Assembly (NCBI RefSeq): GCF_024741135.1 | Contig: NZ_JANSUY010000011.1 | Coordinates: forward strand, 1 to 64,000 | Reading direction: 5' to 3' | DNA: 64,000 nucleotides | From: Aquiflexum gelatinilyticum | GTDB taxonomy: Bacteria; Bacteroidota; Bacteroidia; Cytophagales; Cyclobacteriaceae | Part shown: positions 17,292 through 27,054 of the stretch, one piece after another | How the letters are laid out: every line of letters begins with the position of its first letter | Position numbering within the stretch: the stretch's first letter is position 1 | The notes under the pieces: model-generated | What the model was told of the DNA's origin: nothing | Databases searched by the model: none | What the model saw: only the letters and a program-made list of their open reading frames with translations | Program-made: the position numbers and the translations under genes

Positions 17292-18410
17292 TTAACCCTT
17301 CCCAGAAGAATATCTTCCTTTCCACTCAAATTTTACAAATAAAGCCCCGAGTGCACTTACAAGAACGTAAACAGGATGGACTATTCCTGTAAACAAAAAC
17401 CAGATCCAATGCGGTCTAATCTCAAAACTCCTCAAAACATTTCCCAAGGATTTTGTTTCAAAGTAAATCTTCAAAATCCAGACTGCTGCAAATACCAACA
17501 TCCCGGGGTTTCCCATAAAAAGGAGGGAAAAACTCCATAGGAAGGCAACCTGAACAGCAGCTGGAAGGACTGAAGCCAAGGCATGGGACAATGATTTGTG
17601 GGAATTCCATTTTGATGCCCATCTGATCCTTTGTGAAAAGAGTGCCTTCAAAGAACCTTGCGGTTGTGTGTAAACAAGGCTTTCCTGGAGGTAGACAACA
17701 GATTCAGGTCCGAATTTATGGACCATCTTTTTCAATAAAAACTCATCATCTCCCGACAAAAGACCCTCATTCCCATGATATCCCTCTACCTCCAAAAAGG
17801 CCGATTTTCTGTAAGCCATATTGGCCGCACTGCACATGATTGGCGATTGAAAATAAAATCCGGCTTGTGTCACCAATAAAATACTTGCCCATTCGATCTG
17901 TTGGAAGTTTTGAAAAAAACCGATATCTCCTTTCGGTAAAACAGGACCTGCGACCATTTTTATGCTTTCATCTGAAAAGGGCCGGATCATTTTCTCCACC
18001 CAATCCTTGGGAAGAAAACAATCCGCATCGGTGGTCAGAACAAGACTTCCAAAGGCTTTTTTGATTCCGGTTTTCAGTGCGGCTTTCTTTCCTTCACCTT
18101 CGCTTTCCAACGAAATGATGTCCAATTGCTCCTCTGATAGCGATTCAATCCATTCATCAAGCTTCTTTTTCCCACCATCTTCACTATGGTCATTGATAAA
18201 AACAACCTGCAGCGGCCTATGGGAAAGACCTGACAATTGGCCAAAAAGGGCTGGAATATTTTGTTCTTCATTCCTGTAAGGAATCAAAATGGTAACCAAC
18301 TCAGACTCTCTATATTCCGGGAAAATTTGGGGTTTTTGCTTCCAGGTTTTGCCCAATAATAGCAGCAAAAGCCCATAAACTATCACAAACAAAAGGTAAA
18401 ATGTTAGCAT
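17292..18410 (-). CDS. family 2 glycosyltransferase, membrane bound
   Basis: This 372-residue GT2 enzyme has a short N-terminal hydrophobic anchor (MLTFYLLFVIVYGLLLLLLG), a GT-A domain with VTILIPYRNEEQN, the DAD motif in TTDADCFLP, GDDE, and QRIRW, the QxxRW motif, followed by three C-terminal helices. It is a paralogue of the GT2 gene at 14060-15166. The open frame reaches 78 codons further, but that part overlaps ruvC on the other strand and has no GT2 character, so ATG at 18410 is chosen. First gene of a seven-gene operon; only 21 bases separate it from the divergent ruvC. Confidence 0.9.
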   Translation of the reverse strand: MLTFYLLFVIVYGLLLLLLGKTWKQKPQIFPEYRESELVTILIPYRNEEQNIPALFGQLSGLSHRPLQVVFINDHSEDGGKKKLDEWIESLSEEQLDIISLESEGEGKKAALKTGIKKAFGSLVLTTDADCFLPKDWVEKMIRPFSDESIKMVAGPVLPKGDIGFFQNFQQIEWASILLVTQAGFYFQSPIMCSAANMAYRKSAFLEVEGYHGNEGLLSGDDEFLLKKMVHKFGPESVVYLQESLVYTQPQGSLKALFSQRIRWASKWNSHKSLSHALASVLPAAVQVAFLWSFSLLFMGNPGMLVFAAVWILKIYFETKSLGNVLRSFEIRPHWIWFLFTGIVHPVYVLVSALGALFVKFEWKGRYSSGKG

Positions 18411-18431
18411 GAATTGCTTTAACTTGCGGTA

Positions 18432-19013
18432 ATGAGTAAAGAAGATAAAAAAGACGCAAAGGAAAAAATAATTCTGGGTATTGATCCCGGTACCAATGTG
18501 ATGGGTTATGGATTGTTGCTTGTGGAAGGCAATAAATACAGTGTGTTGCAATTTGGTGTCATCCATCTCAAAAAGTATGTGGGCCACGAATTGAAGCTGA
18601 AAAAGATATTTGAGAGGGTAACAGGCATCATTGATGAATTTCATCCTGACACGGTGGCTTTAGAAGCACCATTCTATGGTGAAAACGTCCAATCCATGCT
18701 CAAACTTGGCCGTGCACAGGGGGTTGCCATGGCAGCAGCTTTGGCGAGGGATATTCCGATTACGGAGTATTCTCCCAAAAAAGTCAAGCAATCTGTCACC
18801 GGAAATGGAAATGCTTCGAAAATCCAAGTGGCAGAAATGCTCAAAACCCTGCTCAAAATAGAAGAAATCCCAAAGCTTCTTGATGCGACTGATGCGCTTG
18901 CAGTAGCCCTCTGCCATCATTTTCATGATGGCAGGCTGCAGACAAGAGGCAGGACGGCAGGATGGAAATCATTCCTGGAAGACAACCCTAACCGGGTAAA
19001 AAGTCCAAAATGA
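18432..19013 (+). CDS. ruvC: crossover junction endodeoxyribonuclease RuvC
   Basis: The 193-residue RuvC resolves Holliday junctions together with RuvAB. The four acidic catalytic residues are all in place: Asp18 (GIDPGT), Glu78 (ALEAPF), and Asp151 and Asp154 ([12 protein letters not shown]). There is a somewhat long, lysine-rich N-terminus (about 11 residues before the first strand) and a basic tail. ruvA and ruvB are not in the window. It diverges from the glycosyltransferase operon with 21 bases between start codons. Confidence 0.96.
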   Translation: MSKEDKKDAKEKIILGIDPGTNVMGYGLLLVEGNKYSVLQFGVIHLKKYVGHELKLKKIFERVTGIIDEFHPDTVALEAPFYGENVQSMLKLGRAQGVAMAAALARDIPITEYSPKKVKQSVTGNGNASKIQVAEMLKTLLKIEEIPKLLDATDALAVALCHHFHDGRLQTRGRTAGWKSFLEDNPNRVKSPK

Positions 19014-19111
19014 AGTTTACTCCCTGATTTTAGGTTGACGTTTTCCGATAAACCACATATCCATTGAATATCTGATTTGACATTTCTTTCGGTATACCAA
19101 ATATTCCAAAG

Positions 19112-19675
19112 ATGGAAACCATCCTCAATATCCTTCAAAAATTTTCAAACATCCCACAAGAATCCTTGGAGCGGTTTGTCAGGAAACTTCAAGAAACTAA
19201 TATACCTAAAGGAGGCTTCCTAATCCGGGAAGGTGAAATATGCGATCGGCTTTCATTTATTCAGAAAGGGTTTGTCCGAAGTTATTATTTCAAAGATAAT
19301 AAAGACATCACGATCAGCTTCAGTATGCAGGGGGAATTCATTGCATCTATGGCTAGCTTTATCTCCCAAAAACCTTCATATGAAACAATCGAAGCCCTCG
19401 AGCACTGCCACCTGTACCAAATCAGCTACCAAGACTTAATGGATTTGTTTGAAAAAGACAGTCATTTGGAGCATTTGTACCGGCTGATTCTGGAGCAATA
19501 TTATGTGGCTTTGGAGGAGCACCTCATTTTTTCAAAGTTCAAAACCGCCAAAGAGCGCTACCTTGAATTGATGGAAAACCAACCACATATCATCCAAAAG
19601 GCAGCAGTGGGCCAGATCGCATCTTATCTCGATATGAGCCTGGAAACCCTTAGCAGGATCCGCGCAAGCATCTGA
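19112..19675 (+). CDS. Crp/Fnr family transcriptional regulator
   Basis: The 187-residue protein has a cyclic-nucleotide-binding-type beta roll (about 15-120, with PKGGFLIREGEICDRLSFIQKG spread over 32-53) and a short helix-turn-helix at the C-terminus (VGQIASYLDMSLETLSRIRA). The cAMP-contact residues are not clearly conserved, as is common in Bacteroidota members of this family, so the ligand is unknown. It sits 127 bases upstream of the two-lipoprotein unit (19803-22235) and is a candidate regulator of it. Confidence 0.9.
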   Translation: METILNILQKFSNIPQESLERFVRKLQETNIPKGGFLIREGEICDRLSFIQKGFVRSYYFKDNKDITISFSMQGEFIASMASFISQKPSYETIEALEHCHLYQISYQDLMDLFEKDSHLEHLYRLILEQYYVALEEHLIFSKFKTAKERYLELMENQPHIIQKAAVGQIASYLDMSLETLSRIRASI

Positions 19676-19716
19676 TTTTTTGATTTTTATCAATAGTTCT
19701 CCCTCTCAATAAATGG

Positions 19717-19724
19717 TAATTTTG
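19717..19724 (+). promoter_or_regulatory. putative -7 element for the lipoprotein pair
   Basis: TAATTTTG matches TAnnTTTG and is followed by CACAATC; the transcription start would lie about 70 bases upstream of the beta-helix gene. No clear TTTG stands 19-20 bases upstream, which would fit an activator-dependent promoter. Confidence 0.45.
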
Positions 19725-19802
19725 CACAATCTCCGAATTGGCAACAATTCTCATTCCCTTGTCAAGCGGCAGATGTGCTCCCCAAACAACCCATAACCCG
19801 CC

Positions 19803-21104
19803 ATGAAAAAACATCATCTATTGACCCCTTTTTTGGGAATTGGTTTTTTGCTTTCCCTATTTTTTTCCTGCAACAGCAGCACGACGGAGAGCACTTTTGA
19901 TTCCTCCAAATTAAGAATAGCCACGCAGGAAGAAATCGAGAAAGTCATCGAGCAGTTTGTACTTGCTGAAGACAGTACTGTCATTGAAATACCGGCAGGA
20001 TTTTATGCCTTGAAAACCCAACTGATCCTAGACAATAAAAACCACATCACCATCAAAGGGTCGGGATTGACCGAAACTGTCCTTTCCTTCCGCGACCTTA
20101 AAGCAGGAGGTGAAGGTGTGAAATTGGTGGGTAACAACATCACGATCCAAGACCTCAGCGTGGAAGATGCTCCTGGCGATGGGATCAAATCACAACATTG
20201 TGACGGGATTACCTTCCGAAAAGTCAATGTCACCTGGACCAATGGCGACAAATCCAAAAACGGCACCTACGCCATCTATCCTGTCCAATGTAAAAATGTC
20301 CTGATCGACAAATGCATCGCCTCCCATTCCAAAGATGCCGGGATTTATGTCGGCCAATCTGAAAATATCATTGTCCGAAATTCTCTAGCCTTTGGCAATG
20401 TGGCAGGAATAGAAATCGAAAACTCTGATAATGCCGAAGTTTACGGAAATACAGTCCGGGATAACTCAGGAGGGATTTTGGTATTCAATCTTCCCGGTCT
20501 TCCAAAGTCCGATGGGCAGGGAACAAAAATCTATAACAACGAAATCCTCCACAACAACCATAAAAATTTTGCCACTGCGCTGAGTGAGGATCCCAACGGA
20601 AATACCGTGACGATGATTCCTCCCGGTTCGGGCATCGTCATTTTGGCTGCCAAGGAAGTTGAAATTTTTAACAACCGAATCCATAAAAACAAAACAGTGG
20701 GGCTCGCCATTGCCAATTACCACGTCACAGGATTCCCGATGGATGCCCCAAATTGGTCTCCTTTTACCTCCAATGTTTTTGTACATGACAATGACTACCA
20801 AAGAACCTGGCATTTCCCTGATTTCACCAAGGAATTTGGGCAGCTGATTTCAGTGTACAATGCCCATGGATTTGCCCGAACTCAGGATATCATCTATGAT
20901 GGTTTTTGGGACAAGACCATATCAGACAATATCCAATCAAATCCCATGAAAATCTGTATCAGGGAAAAGGAAATGGAAAAGATGCATTTTACTCTTTTTG
21001 ACCTTTGGGAGGGTGAGGACAATATCAAATCTTCAAAGGATTATGCGCCTTTCAATTGTGAAGTGCAGGTCAAAACAGATGTCAGTGCCATTGCGGATCT
21101 TTAA
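19803..21104 (+). CDS. parallel beta-helix lipoprotein (TIGR03805-like)
   Basis: The 433-residue product has a lipoprotein signal peptide ending LFFSC (Cys23), so it is probably anchored in the outer membrane. The mature part is a right-handed parallel beta-helix: repeated short strands with N-x-x-I/V patterns from about 60 to 330 (ITIKGSGL, ITIQDLSV, ITFRKVNV, VLIDKCIA, IIVRNSLA, AEVYGNTV, TKIYNNEI). Such folds bind or cleave polysaccharides, but no pectate lyase catalytic triad was recognised. It matches my knowledge of the TIGR03805 family, which typically occurs next to the family encoded by the following gene; the stop is three bases from that start. Confidence 0.88.
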   Translation: MKKHHLLTPFLGIGFLLSLFFSCNSSTTESTFDSSKLRIATQEEIEKVIEQFVLAEDSTVIEIPAGFYALKTQLILDNKNHITIKGSGLTETVLSFRDLKAGGEGVKLVGNNITIQDLSVEDAPGDGIKSQHCDGITFRKVNVTWTNGDKSKNGTYAIYPVQCKNVLIDKCIASHSKDAGIYVGQSENIIVRNSLAFGNVAGIEIENSDNAEVYGNTVRDNSGGILVFNLPGLPKSDGQGTKIYNNEILHNNHKNFATALSEDPNGNTVTMIPPGSGIVILAAKEVEIFNNRIHKNKTVGLAIANYHVTGFPMDAPNWSPFTSNVFVHDNDYQRTWHFPDFTKEFGQLISVYNAHGFARTQDIIYDGFWDKTISDNIQSNPMKICIREKEMEKMHFTLFDLWEGEDNIKSSKDYAPFNCEVQVKTDVSAIADL

Positions 21105-21107
21105 GTT

Positions 21108-22235
21108 ATGAAATCGTATAAAAAGTACTTTTCGATTAACTTGGCTTTAGGCCTATTGCTTTTGGTTTTTTCCTGCGAAAAAAAACAGGATCAAACCGCA
21201 GTAAGCAAAGTCGAAATCTCAGAAACAGAAGCGCCATTGGTCGAAACTGCTTCTTTGGATTTTACTCAGATTCCTTTCAAAAACTTGTCTGATTATGGTT
21301 TTTTCAAAGGAAAACTGAAATCTCTTGATCCTGATAATGGTGTACTTTTGTATGAACCTGCTTCTTCCCTATTCACTGATTATGCACACAAGTCAAGGTT
21401 TATCTGGATGCCTGAAGGTACTGCTGCCAGCATCCGGGAAGATATCGAAGGCAGCATGGATTTTCCTGACAATACTGTCATCATCAAGAACTTCTATTAT
21501 CCTGCCGACTTCAGAAAACCTGAAGCGGAAAAGAGAATCATAGAAACCCGCCTGATGGTAAAAAGAAACGGGGTTTGGGATGCCTTCCCATACGTTTGGA
21601 AAGACGACCAAAGTGATGCAACCTATAAAGTCGTAGGAGCAGAAATCAAGGTGGGGTGGACAGATCTTCAAGGAAAAGAGCAAGTCATCAATTACATCGT
21701 GCCCAACAAAAATCAATGCAAAAGCTGCCACAATGAGAAAGAGCAACTTGTTCCTATCGGTGTCAAAGCCAAGCATCTCAACCATGAAATCAGATTTGCC
21801 GAAGGAGAAAAAAACCAACTCATAAAATGGCAAGAAATTGGATACCTCTCGGATCTGAATGATCCAACAACTTATCCGGCCATGGTGGATTACAATATTT
21901 CTTCCCATTCCTTAGAGCTCCGTGCAAAAGCTTATCTAGACATCAACTGCGGACATTGCCACCGGGCGGATGGACCCGCAGGCACTTCAGGTTTGTTTTT
22001 GACTTATGAGGAAACAGACCCCTTGAAGCTTGGCATCAACAAAACTCCTGTTGCGGCCGGTTTCGGTGCCGGGACATTCAAATACGATATTGTACCCGGT
22101 CAGGCAGACCAATCCATCCTGACTTACCGTATGTCCACCAATCAGGTAGGTGCTGCCATGCCCGAAATTGGAAGGGTAACAGTTCATCAAGAAGGATTGC
22201 AATTGATTAAGGATTGGATTAACGGAATGAAATAA
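21108..22235 (+). CDS. SO2930/HNE_0200 family lipoprotein with two CxxCH sites
   Basis: The 375-residue lipoprotein has signal peptide cleavage before Cys23 (LVFSC). Two haem c-binding motifs are present, CKSCH (204-208) and CGHCH (281-285), with methionines late in the chain (AAMPEIG) that could be axial ligands. The N-terminal 180 residues form a separate beta-rich domain. It fits TIGR03806 (SO2930/HNE_0200 family), described as the regular neighbour of the beta-helix family. Function of the pair is unknown; a periplasmic redox step on a carbohydrate-like or envelope substrate is conceivable. Co-transcribed with the preceding gene (3-base gap). Confidence 0.9.
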   Translation: MKSYKKYFSINLALGLLLLVFSCEKKQDQTAVSKVEISETEAPLVETASLDFTQIPFKNLSDYGFFKGKLKSLDPDNGVLLYEPASSLFTDYAHKSRFIWMPEGTAASIREDIEGSMDFPDNTVIIKNFYYPADFRKPEAEKRIIETRLMVKRNGVWDAFPYVWKDDQSDATYKVVGAEIKVGWTDLQGKEQVINYIVPNKNQCKSCHNEKEQLVPIGVKAKHLNHEIRFAEGEKNQLIKWQEIGYLSDLNDPTTYPAMVDYNISSHSLELRAKAYLDINCGHCHRADGPAGTSGLFLTYEETDPLKLGINKTPVAAGFGAGTFKYDIVPGQADQSILTYRMSTNQVGAAMPEIGRVTVHQEGLQLIKDWINGMK

Positions 22236-22288
22236 AAAGAATTCCCGACAAAGAAAAAAGCTTAAAAATAAACCCCGATTAAGGAAAA

Positions 22289-22483
22289 TTGAAAGAAAGA
22301 ATCATTAACCTCAAAATGCGTTTCCGAACAGCTTCAAAGGAAGAACAGGCTGAAATTGACAGGGAAATGCAAAAACTGGCTTTGGAAAATCCTGAGGCAT
22401 TTTCAAAGGCGATGTTAGAAGATTTGGGAAAAACCCTCTACGAAGTAGCACAAATCAATGAATCAAAAAGCCGAATCGATTGA
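22289..22483 (+). CDS. small conserved-type protein, unknown role
   Basis: The 64-residue, highly charged helical protein has a heptad-like pattern (KEEQAEIDREMQKLALENPEAF) and no signal or membrane segment. The start is uncertain: TTG at 22289 lies 6 bases after AAGGAAAA, while ATG at 22316 would give 55 residues and removes MKERIINLK. It lies 53 bases after the lipoprotein gene and shares its terminator, so it may be the third gene of that unit. The stop codon lies in the terminator loop. Confidence 0.65.
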   Translation: MKERIINLKMRFRTASKEEQAEIDREMQKLALENPEAFSKAMLEDLGKTLYEVAQINESKSRID

Positions 22484-22494
22484 TTCGGCTTTTT
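22465..22494. terminator. bidirectional terminator
   Basis: AAAAAGCCGAATC (22465-22477), loop GATT, GATTCGGCTTTTT (22482-22494). It serves the small gene on the plus strand and the M1 peptidase gene, whose stop begins at 22500, on the minus strand. Confidence 0.9.
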
Positions 22495-22499
22495 GAAGA

Positions 22500-24461
22500 T
22501 TAATCATTATAAACACCACTAGGCCATTTGTCATTGGCAATATTGGTGTCTGTGATCACTTTGTCAGGATCGATTTCAACACCGACAACTTTTTTATCGA
22601 CTTTGAGCAGGTGCGTCCATTGGTTTCCTTTGAACCAGATTTCTACAGGAAGCATTCTTCTTTCCTTTTGACCGTCATCGTAGGTGATTTCCAAAAGTAC
22701 CGGCATCGGCATTTCACCGAGATTGGAAAGTGAAACCATATAGTTTGCACCATAAGGTTGTACGCTATTGATGGCAAGGTCGATGTTGGCATTGCTATAA
22801 AACCAACCTTTCCAGAACCAATCCAGGTTTTCACCTGCAACATTTTCCATGTGGTTGAAGAAATCCGTGGGCTGTGGATGCTTGTAAGCCCAAGTTTTGA
22901 TATAAGATTTGAAGGCATTGTCAAAACGCTCCGCCCCTAGAACATATTCCCTCAGCATGATCAGACCCAAAGCCGGTTTCATGTAGGCTACCATGCCAAG
23001 GTTGTTGGATTGGGTCCTGTCAGCATGGGTGGCGATCGGTTCACGGTCTTTGTTGGTCAGCCAACCAAGGTATCTTCTTGTTTGGATCAAAGAGTTGGTA
23101 TACTCCCCGTTATTGAATTCCAGGAAACTGTAATAATTGATGAAAGTATTGAATCCCTCATCCATCCACGCATGTCTTCTTTCATTGGTACCCACCACCA
23201 TTGGAAACCAGTTGTGCCCAAACTCATGGTCAGTCACTCCCCACAGTCCGGCTCCTTTGGATCTCCAGCTACAGAAATTGACTCCAGGGTATTCCATGCC
23301 GTTGATTTCTGCAGCCACATTGACCGCAACAGGATAAGGGTATTCATACCATTTTTTGGAATAATGTTCAATGGAGGCTTTGCCATATTCAGTTGATCTC
23401 CCCCAAGCTTCCTGCCCGTCACTTTCCTTTGGATAGACAGACTGTGCCATGGCTTTCTTTCCACTCGGCAAGTTGATCCTTGCCGCATCCCATATAAATG
23501 CTTTGGAAGTGGAAAATGCCACATCTCTCGCATTGTTGATTTTGAAATGCCAAGTCATGGTTCCATCCTGTTTTGGGCGGTGGTTGGCATAATCTGTCAC
23601 TTCTTCAGGGCTGATGAGGTACACACGCTCATCACTTTGAGCAGCTTTATTCATCCTGTTCTGCTGCTCTTTGGTAAGCACTTGAGTAGGATTGAGCAAT
23701 TCCCCTGAAGCAACAACAATGTGGTCAAAAGGTACGGTCACCTTGTATTCAAAATCCCCATAACCGAGGTAAAATTCCCCTGCACCAAGATAGGGATCAG
23801 TATTCCAACCTGTCACATCATCGAATACTGCGACTTTGGGATACCACTGCGCCATGGCGTAGATCGTACCGTCTTTGACCTTAAGGCGGCCCATGCGGTC
23901 CATTCCTTTTTCAGGAATTTTGTATTCGAAGTCCATAGAAACAGTTGCTTTCCCCCCATTTGCAGGAATGGGCTCTGCAAAAAACACCTGCATTCTCGTG
24001 TCGCTGACCAGGTGTTTCTCCGAAACAGGTCTGTTTTTCCCGACGACTTGGGCTTTAAGATTTTCAATTTTATAGCCGCCATCTACGTCCCCGTTGTAGC
24101 GGTTGCCCTGTACAGGAGTAGTCAGTTGCCCTCTTGAGTCTGCAATAAACCTGTTTTGCTCTAGGTAAAGCCATACAAAATCCAGATTCTCAGGGCTGTT
24201 GTTTTTGTAGGTGATGGTGATTTTTCCTTTTAGGATATGGTTGGTTTCGTCCAAAGCCACGTCAATCAGATAATCAGCACCATTTTGCCAATACATCGGA
24301 CCGGGCTTTCCGGAAGCAGTCCGATAGGCTGTGCCTTGTCTATACCCAAATTCGGTAAATGCCCCGTCCCTGTTGTCTTTGACTACCTGAGCCTGAATGT
24401 CCTGTCCAAAAACCAATGCAATAAGGAATGCAAAAATTTTTACACTTTTAATTCTTATCAT
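22500..24461 (-). CDS. M1 family metallopeptidase (aminopeptidase), secreted
   Basis: The roughly 653-residue protein has a Sec signal peptide (about 1-24, ending IQAQ). The gluzincin site is HEFGH (412-416) with Glu435 nineteen residues on, the HExxH-x18-E pattern of M1, and the substrate-anchor motif is GMEYPG (388-393) in place of GAMEN. It would trim N-terminal residues from peptides in the periplasm or outside the cell. The chain lacks a Por-type sorting tail. The frame opens three codons earlier with TTG; ATG at 24461 gives the better signal peptide. It stands as a single gene between convergent and divergent neighbours. Confidence 0.93.
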   Translation of the reverse strand: MIRIKSVKIFAFLIALVFGQDIQAQVVKDNRDGAFTEFGYRQGTAYRTASGKPGPMYWQNGADYLIDVALDETNHILKGKITITYKNNSPENLDFVWLYLEQNRFIADSRGQLTTPVQGNRYNGDVDGGYKIENLKAQVVGKNRPVSEKHLVSDTRMQVFFAEPIPANGGKATVSMDFEYKIPEKGMDRMGRLKVKDGTIYAMAQWYPKVAVFDDVTGWNTDPYLGAGEFYLGYGDFEYKVTVPFDHIVVASGELLNPTQVLTKEQQNRMNKAAQSDERVYLISPEEVTDYANHRPKQDGTMTWHFKINNARDVAFSTSKAFIWDAARINLPSGKKAMAQSVYPKESDGQEAWGRSTEYGKASIEHYSKKWYEYPYPVAVNVAAEINGMEYPGVNFCSWRSKGAGLWGVTDHEFGHNWFPMVVGTNERRHAWMDEGFNTFINYYSFLEFNNGEYTNSLIQTRRYLGWLTNKDREPIATHADRTQSNNLGMVAYMKPALGLIMLREYVLGAERFDNAFKSYIKTWAYKHPQPTDFFNHMENVAGENLDWFWKGWFYSNANIDLAINSVQPYGANYMVSLSNLGEMPMPVLLEITYDDGQKERRMLPVEIWFKGNQWTHLLKVDKKVVGVEIDPDKVITDTNIANDKWPSGVYND

Positions 24462-24628
24462 AAATTCCAACTATTTAATATTTCGGCTAAAATACAGAAT
24501 AGGATCAGAAGAAAAAATTCATTTTTAAGCTCCCAAATCCCAAAAAACCAAACATTCACTCAATAAGGGAAATTTGGAAATCGAAATAAATCCTAGGTAC
24601 TTTGCCGGATCAAAAACCACAGCTATTC

Positions 24629-26470
24629 ATGCGGATTAGATTTACGATTTCGGGTTTGTTGCTTTCAGTCGGCTTTGCCAATGCCCTTCAGGATACCACG
24701 ACTGTGGATTTGGGCGAAGTGACCATCATGGAAAACAGGATGGAAATCCCTTTTAACAAAGTTTCCAGAAACATCACTGTCATCAACAGAAAAGCCATTG
24801 AAACCACTCCAGCGAGAAGTTTACAAGAGGTTCTTTCATTTACCCCGGGGGTCGATGTAAGACAAAGGGGAGTCAGCGGCGTGCAGGCAGATATCGGGAT
24901 CCGAGGCGGAAACTTTGAACAAACCCTGATGCTGATCAACGGCATCAAACTCACCGATCCTCAGACCGGTCACCATATGGTCAATATTCCTGTTCCCCTT
25001 CAAGCCATCCAAAGGGTGGAAGTGCTAAAAGGACCGGGGTCGAGGATTTTTGGACAAAATGCTTTTGCAGGTGCAGTGAATGTCATCACCATGCTTTCTG
25101 ATAAAAAAAGTCTCAATATCCAGGGATTTGGAGGTGATTTTGGAATGCGTGGGGGAAGTATTGTTTCTTCCCTTCCTGTCGGAAAATACAAACAAACCAT
25201 CTCCGCTTCCCATGATGCTTCAGACGGACATTGGTACAATTCAGATTTTAAAGTGACCAACCTGTTCTATGAATCGGGATTTGAAATCAATGACCGAAAT
25301 GAAATCCGGGCCATGACAGGATATTCCGATCGGGACTTTGGGGCAAATGGCTTCTACACCAATTCCTTTCCCGACCAATGGGAAAGCGTGCAGACTTTTC
25401 TTGCTGCCCTGAGTCATACTTACAGATTTGACAAACTCTATTTTCAGACACGCGGATATTGGAGAAGGAATGACGATGAGTTCAGACTCAGGAGAAATGA
25501 ACCGGCATTCTACACCAACCTTCATACTTCAGATGTTTTTGCTTTGGAACTGAACGGCACCTACACTTCCAAAATCGGAACAACAGGATTTGGGATTGAA
25601 GGCAGGGAAGAGAAAATCGAGAGCACCAACCTTGGCAACAGAAGCCGGACTTTTGCGGGAATCTTTGCCGAACACAGGATTGAATTCGCCGAGAAATTTG
25701 ACTTCCGGGCGGGACTTTATTCCAATTACTACAACGAATACAAATGGAAGCATTTTCCCGGAGCGGAAATCGGTTATCAGGTCAATGCCTATTCAAGGCT
25801 TTATTCCAATTATGGAATCAGCTTCCGGATTCCGTCTTTCACCGAATTGTATTATGAAGATCCAAGCAACCAAAGCAACCCTAACCTCTTGCCCGAAGAA
25901 GCTGAAAACTTTGAAATCGGCTGGAAATTCAACAAAAGCAGGTTGCGGACTGAGTTGGTGTTTTTTCACAGATTCACCCAAAACCTGATCGATTGGAACA
26001 GAGAACCAAGCGAAACCCAACCCAACCGAAACAAGTGGACACCACAAAATATTTCTGAAGTGCGGTTTAACGGCATCGAGACATCTATCCAATACCTTGC
26101 TGACTTGGGAGGCGAAAATGCCAAAATCAAGGAATTGATGCTCAGCTACAACTATATCAATGCGGACCTCAATCAAGTTTCAGGCGTCGAATCGCGTTAT
26201 GCATTGAATTCGCTTAGACATCAGGTAATCGGCGGCATTCAGGCGGAATTTGTGAAGCGTGCCGAACTCACCATCAAGGGAAGGTATATCGAAAGGATGG
26301 CTTTGGAACCTTATTTTCTATTGGATGCGAGATTGGATTACAACAGGCTGAAGAAATTCGGGCTTTTCCTGGAAGTCTCCAACATTACCGATGCCGATTA
26401 TGTCGAAGCGGGATTTGTGCAGATGCCAGGAAGATGGTTTAAGGCCGGGTTTATGATTAATCTGAATTGA
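24629..26470 (+). CDS. TonB-dependent receptor (BtuB/FhuE-like size)
   Basis: The 613-residue outer-membrane receptor has a signal peptide (1-20, ending NALQ), a possible TonB box near VDLGEVTIM, a plug domain (about 30-160: RGVSGVQADIGIRGGNFEQ, LINGIKLTDPQTG, VEVLKGPGSRIFG) and a 22-strand barrel to a C-terminal INLN. No SusD partner or carboxypeptidase-like N-terminal domain is present, so it is not a SusC-type receptor; size suggests a cobalamin, siderophore or metal substrate. Start ATG chosen over an in-frame TTG nine codons earlier. Powered by ExbBD/TonB. Confidence 0.92.
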   Translation: MRIRFTISGLLLSVGFANALQDTTTVDLGEVTIMENRMEIPFNKVSRNITVINRKAIETTPARSLQEVLSFTPGVDVRQRGVSGVQADIGIRGGNFEQTLMLINGIKLTDPQTGHHMVNIPVPLQAIQRVEVLKGPGSRIFGQNAFAGAVNVITMLSDKKSLNIQGFGGDFGMRGGSIVSSLPVGKYKQTISASHDASDGHWYNSDFKVTNLFYESGFEINDRNEIRAMTGYSDRDFGANGFYTNSFPDQWESVQTFLAALSHTYRFDKLYFQTRGYWRRNDDEFRLRRNEPAFYTNLHTSDVFALELNGTYTSKIGTTGFGIEGREEKIESTNLGNRSRTFAGIFAEHRIEFAEKFDFRAGLYSNYYNEYKWKHFPGAEIGYQVNAYSRLYSNYGISFRIPSFTELYYEDPSNQSNPNLLPEEAENFEIGWKFNKSRLRTELVFFHRFTQNLIDWNREPSETQPNRNKWTPQNISEVRFNGIETSIQYLADLGGENAKIKELMLSYNYINADLNQVSGVESRYALNSLRHQVIGGIQAEFVKRAELTIKGRYIERMALEPYFLLDARLDYNRLKKFGLFLEVSNITDADYVEAGFVQMPGRWFKAGFMINLN

Positions 26471-26531
26471 AAAAAATTAGGTGTTAAGAATCAGGACCTT
26501 ACTTAAGTCTTTCAAAAAATTCAAGGCATTT

Positions 26532-26563
26532 TTTGCCAACATATAATTTAAAGTTTACATTTG
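26532..26563 (+). promoter_or_regulatory. tRNA-Val promoter
   Basis: TTTG (26532-26535), 20 bases, TACATTTG (26556-26563), then CACTCC: a full match to the Bacteroidota pattern, with the discriminator found at other stable RNA genes in the window. Confidence 0.8.
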
Positions 26564-26596
26564 CACTCCATTCTGAAAGAGAGTGGATTTGATAAT

Positions 26597-26671
26597 GGGA
26601 GTTTAGCTCAGCTGGTTCAGAGCATCTGCCTTACAAGCAGAGGGTCGGGGGTTCGAATCCCTCAACTCCCA
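26597..26671 (+). tRNA. tRNA-Val (anticodon TAC), copy 1
   Basis: Complete cloverleaf: acceptor GGGAGTT/AACTCCC, D arm GCTC/GAGC, anticodon stem TCTGC/GCAGA around loop CTTACAA, T arm GGGGGTTCGAATCCC (shared last pairs) and discriminator A. Reads GUN valine codons. CCA is not encoded. Identical to copy 2, 33 bases downstream. Confidence 0.96.
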
Positions 26672-26704
26672 CAACATTATTAAAAGAGTAAAACAAATTT
26701 TCTT

Positions 26705-27053
<349 letters not shown>

Positions 27054-27054
27054 T

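Noticed and set aside
18411-18644. N-terminal extension of the GT2 gene by 78 codons
   Set aside because: It lies opposite ruvC, whose catalytic residues are all conserved, and has no GT2 character.
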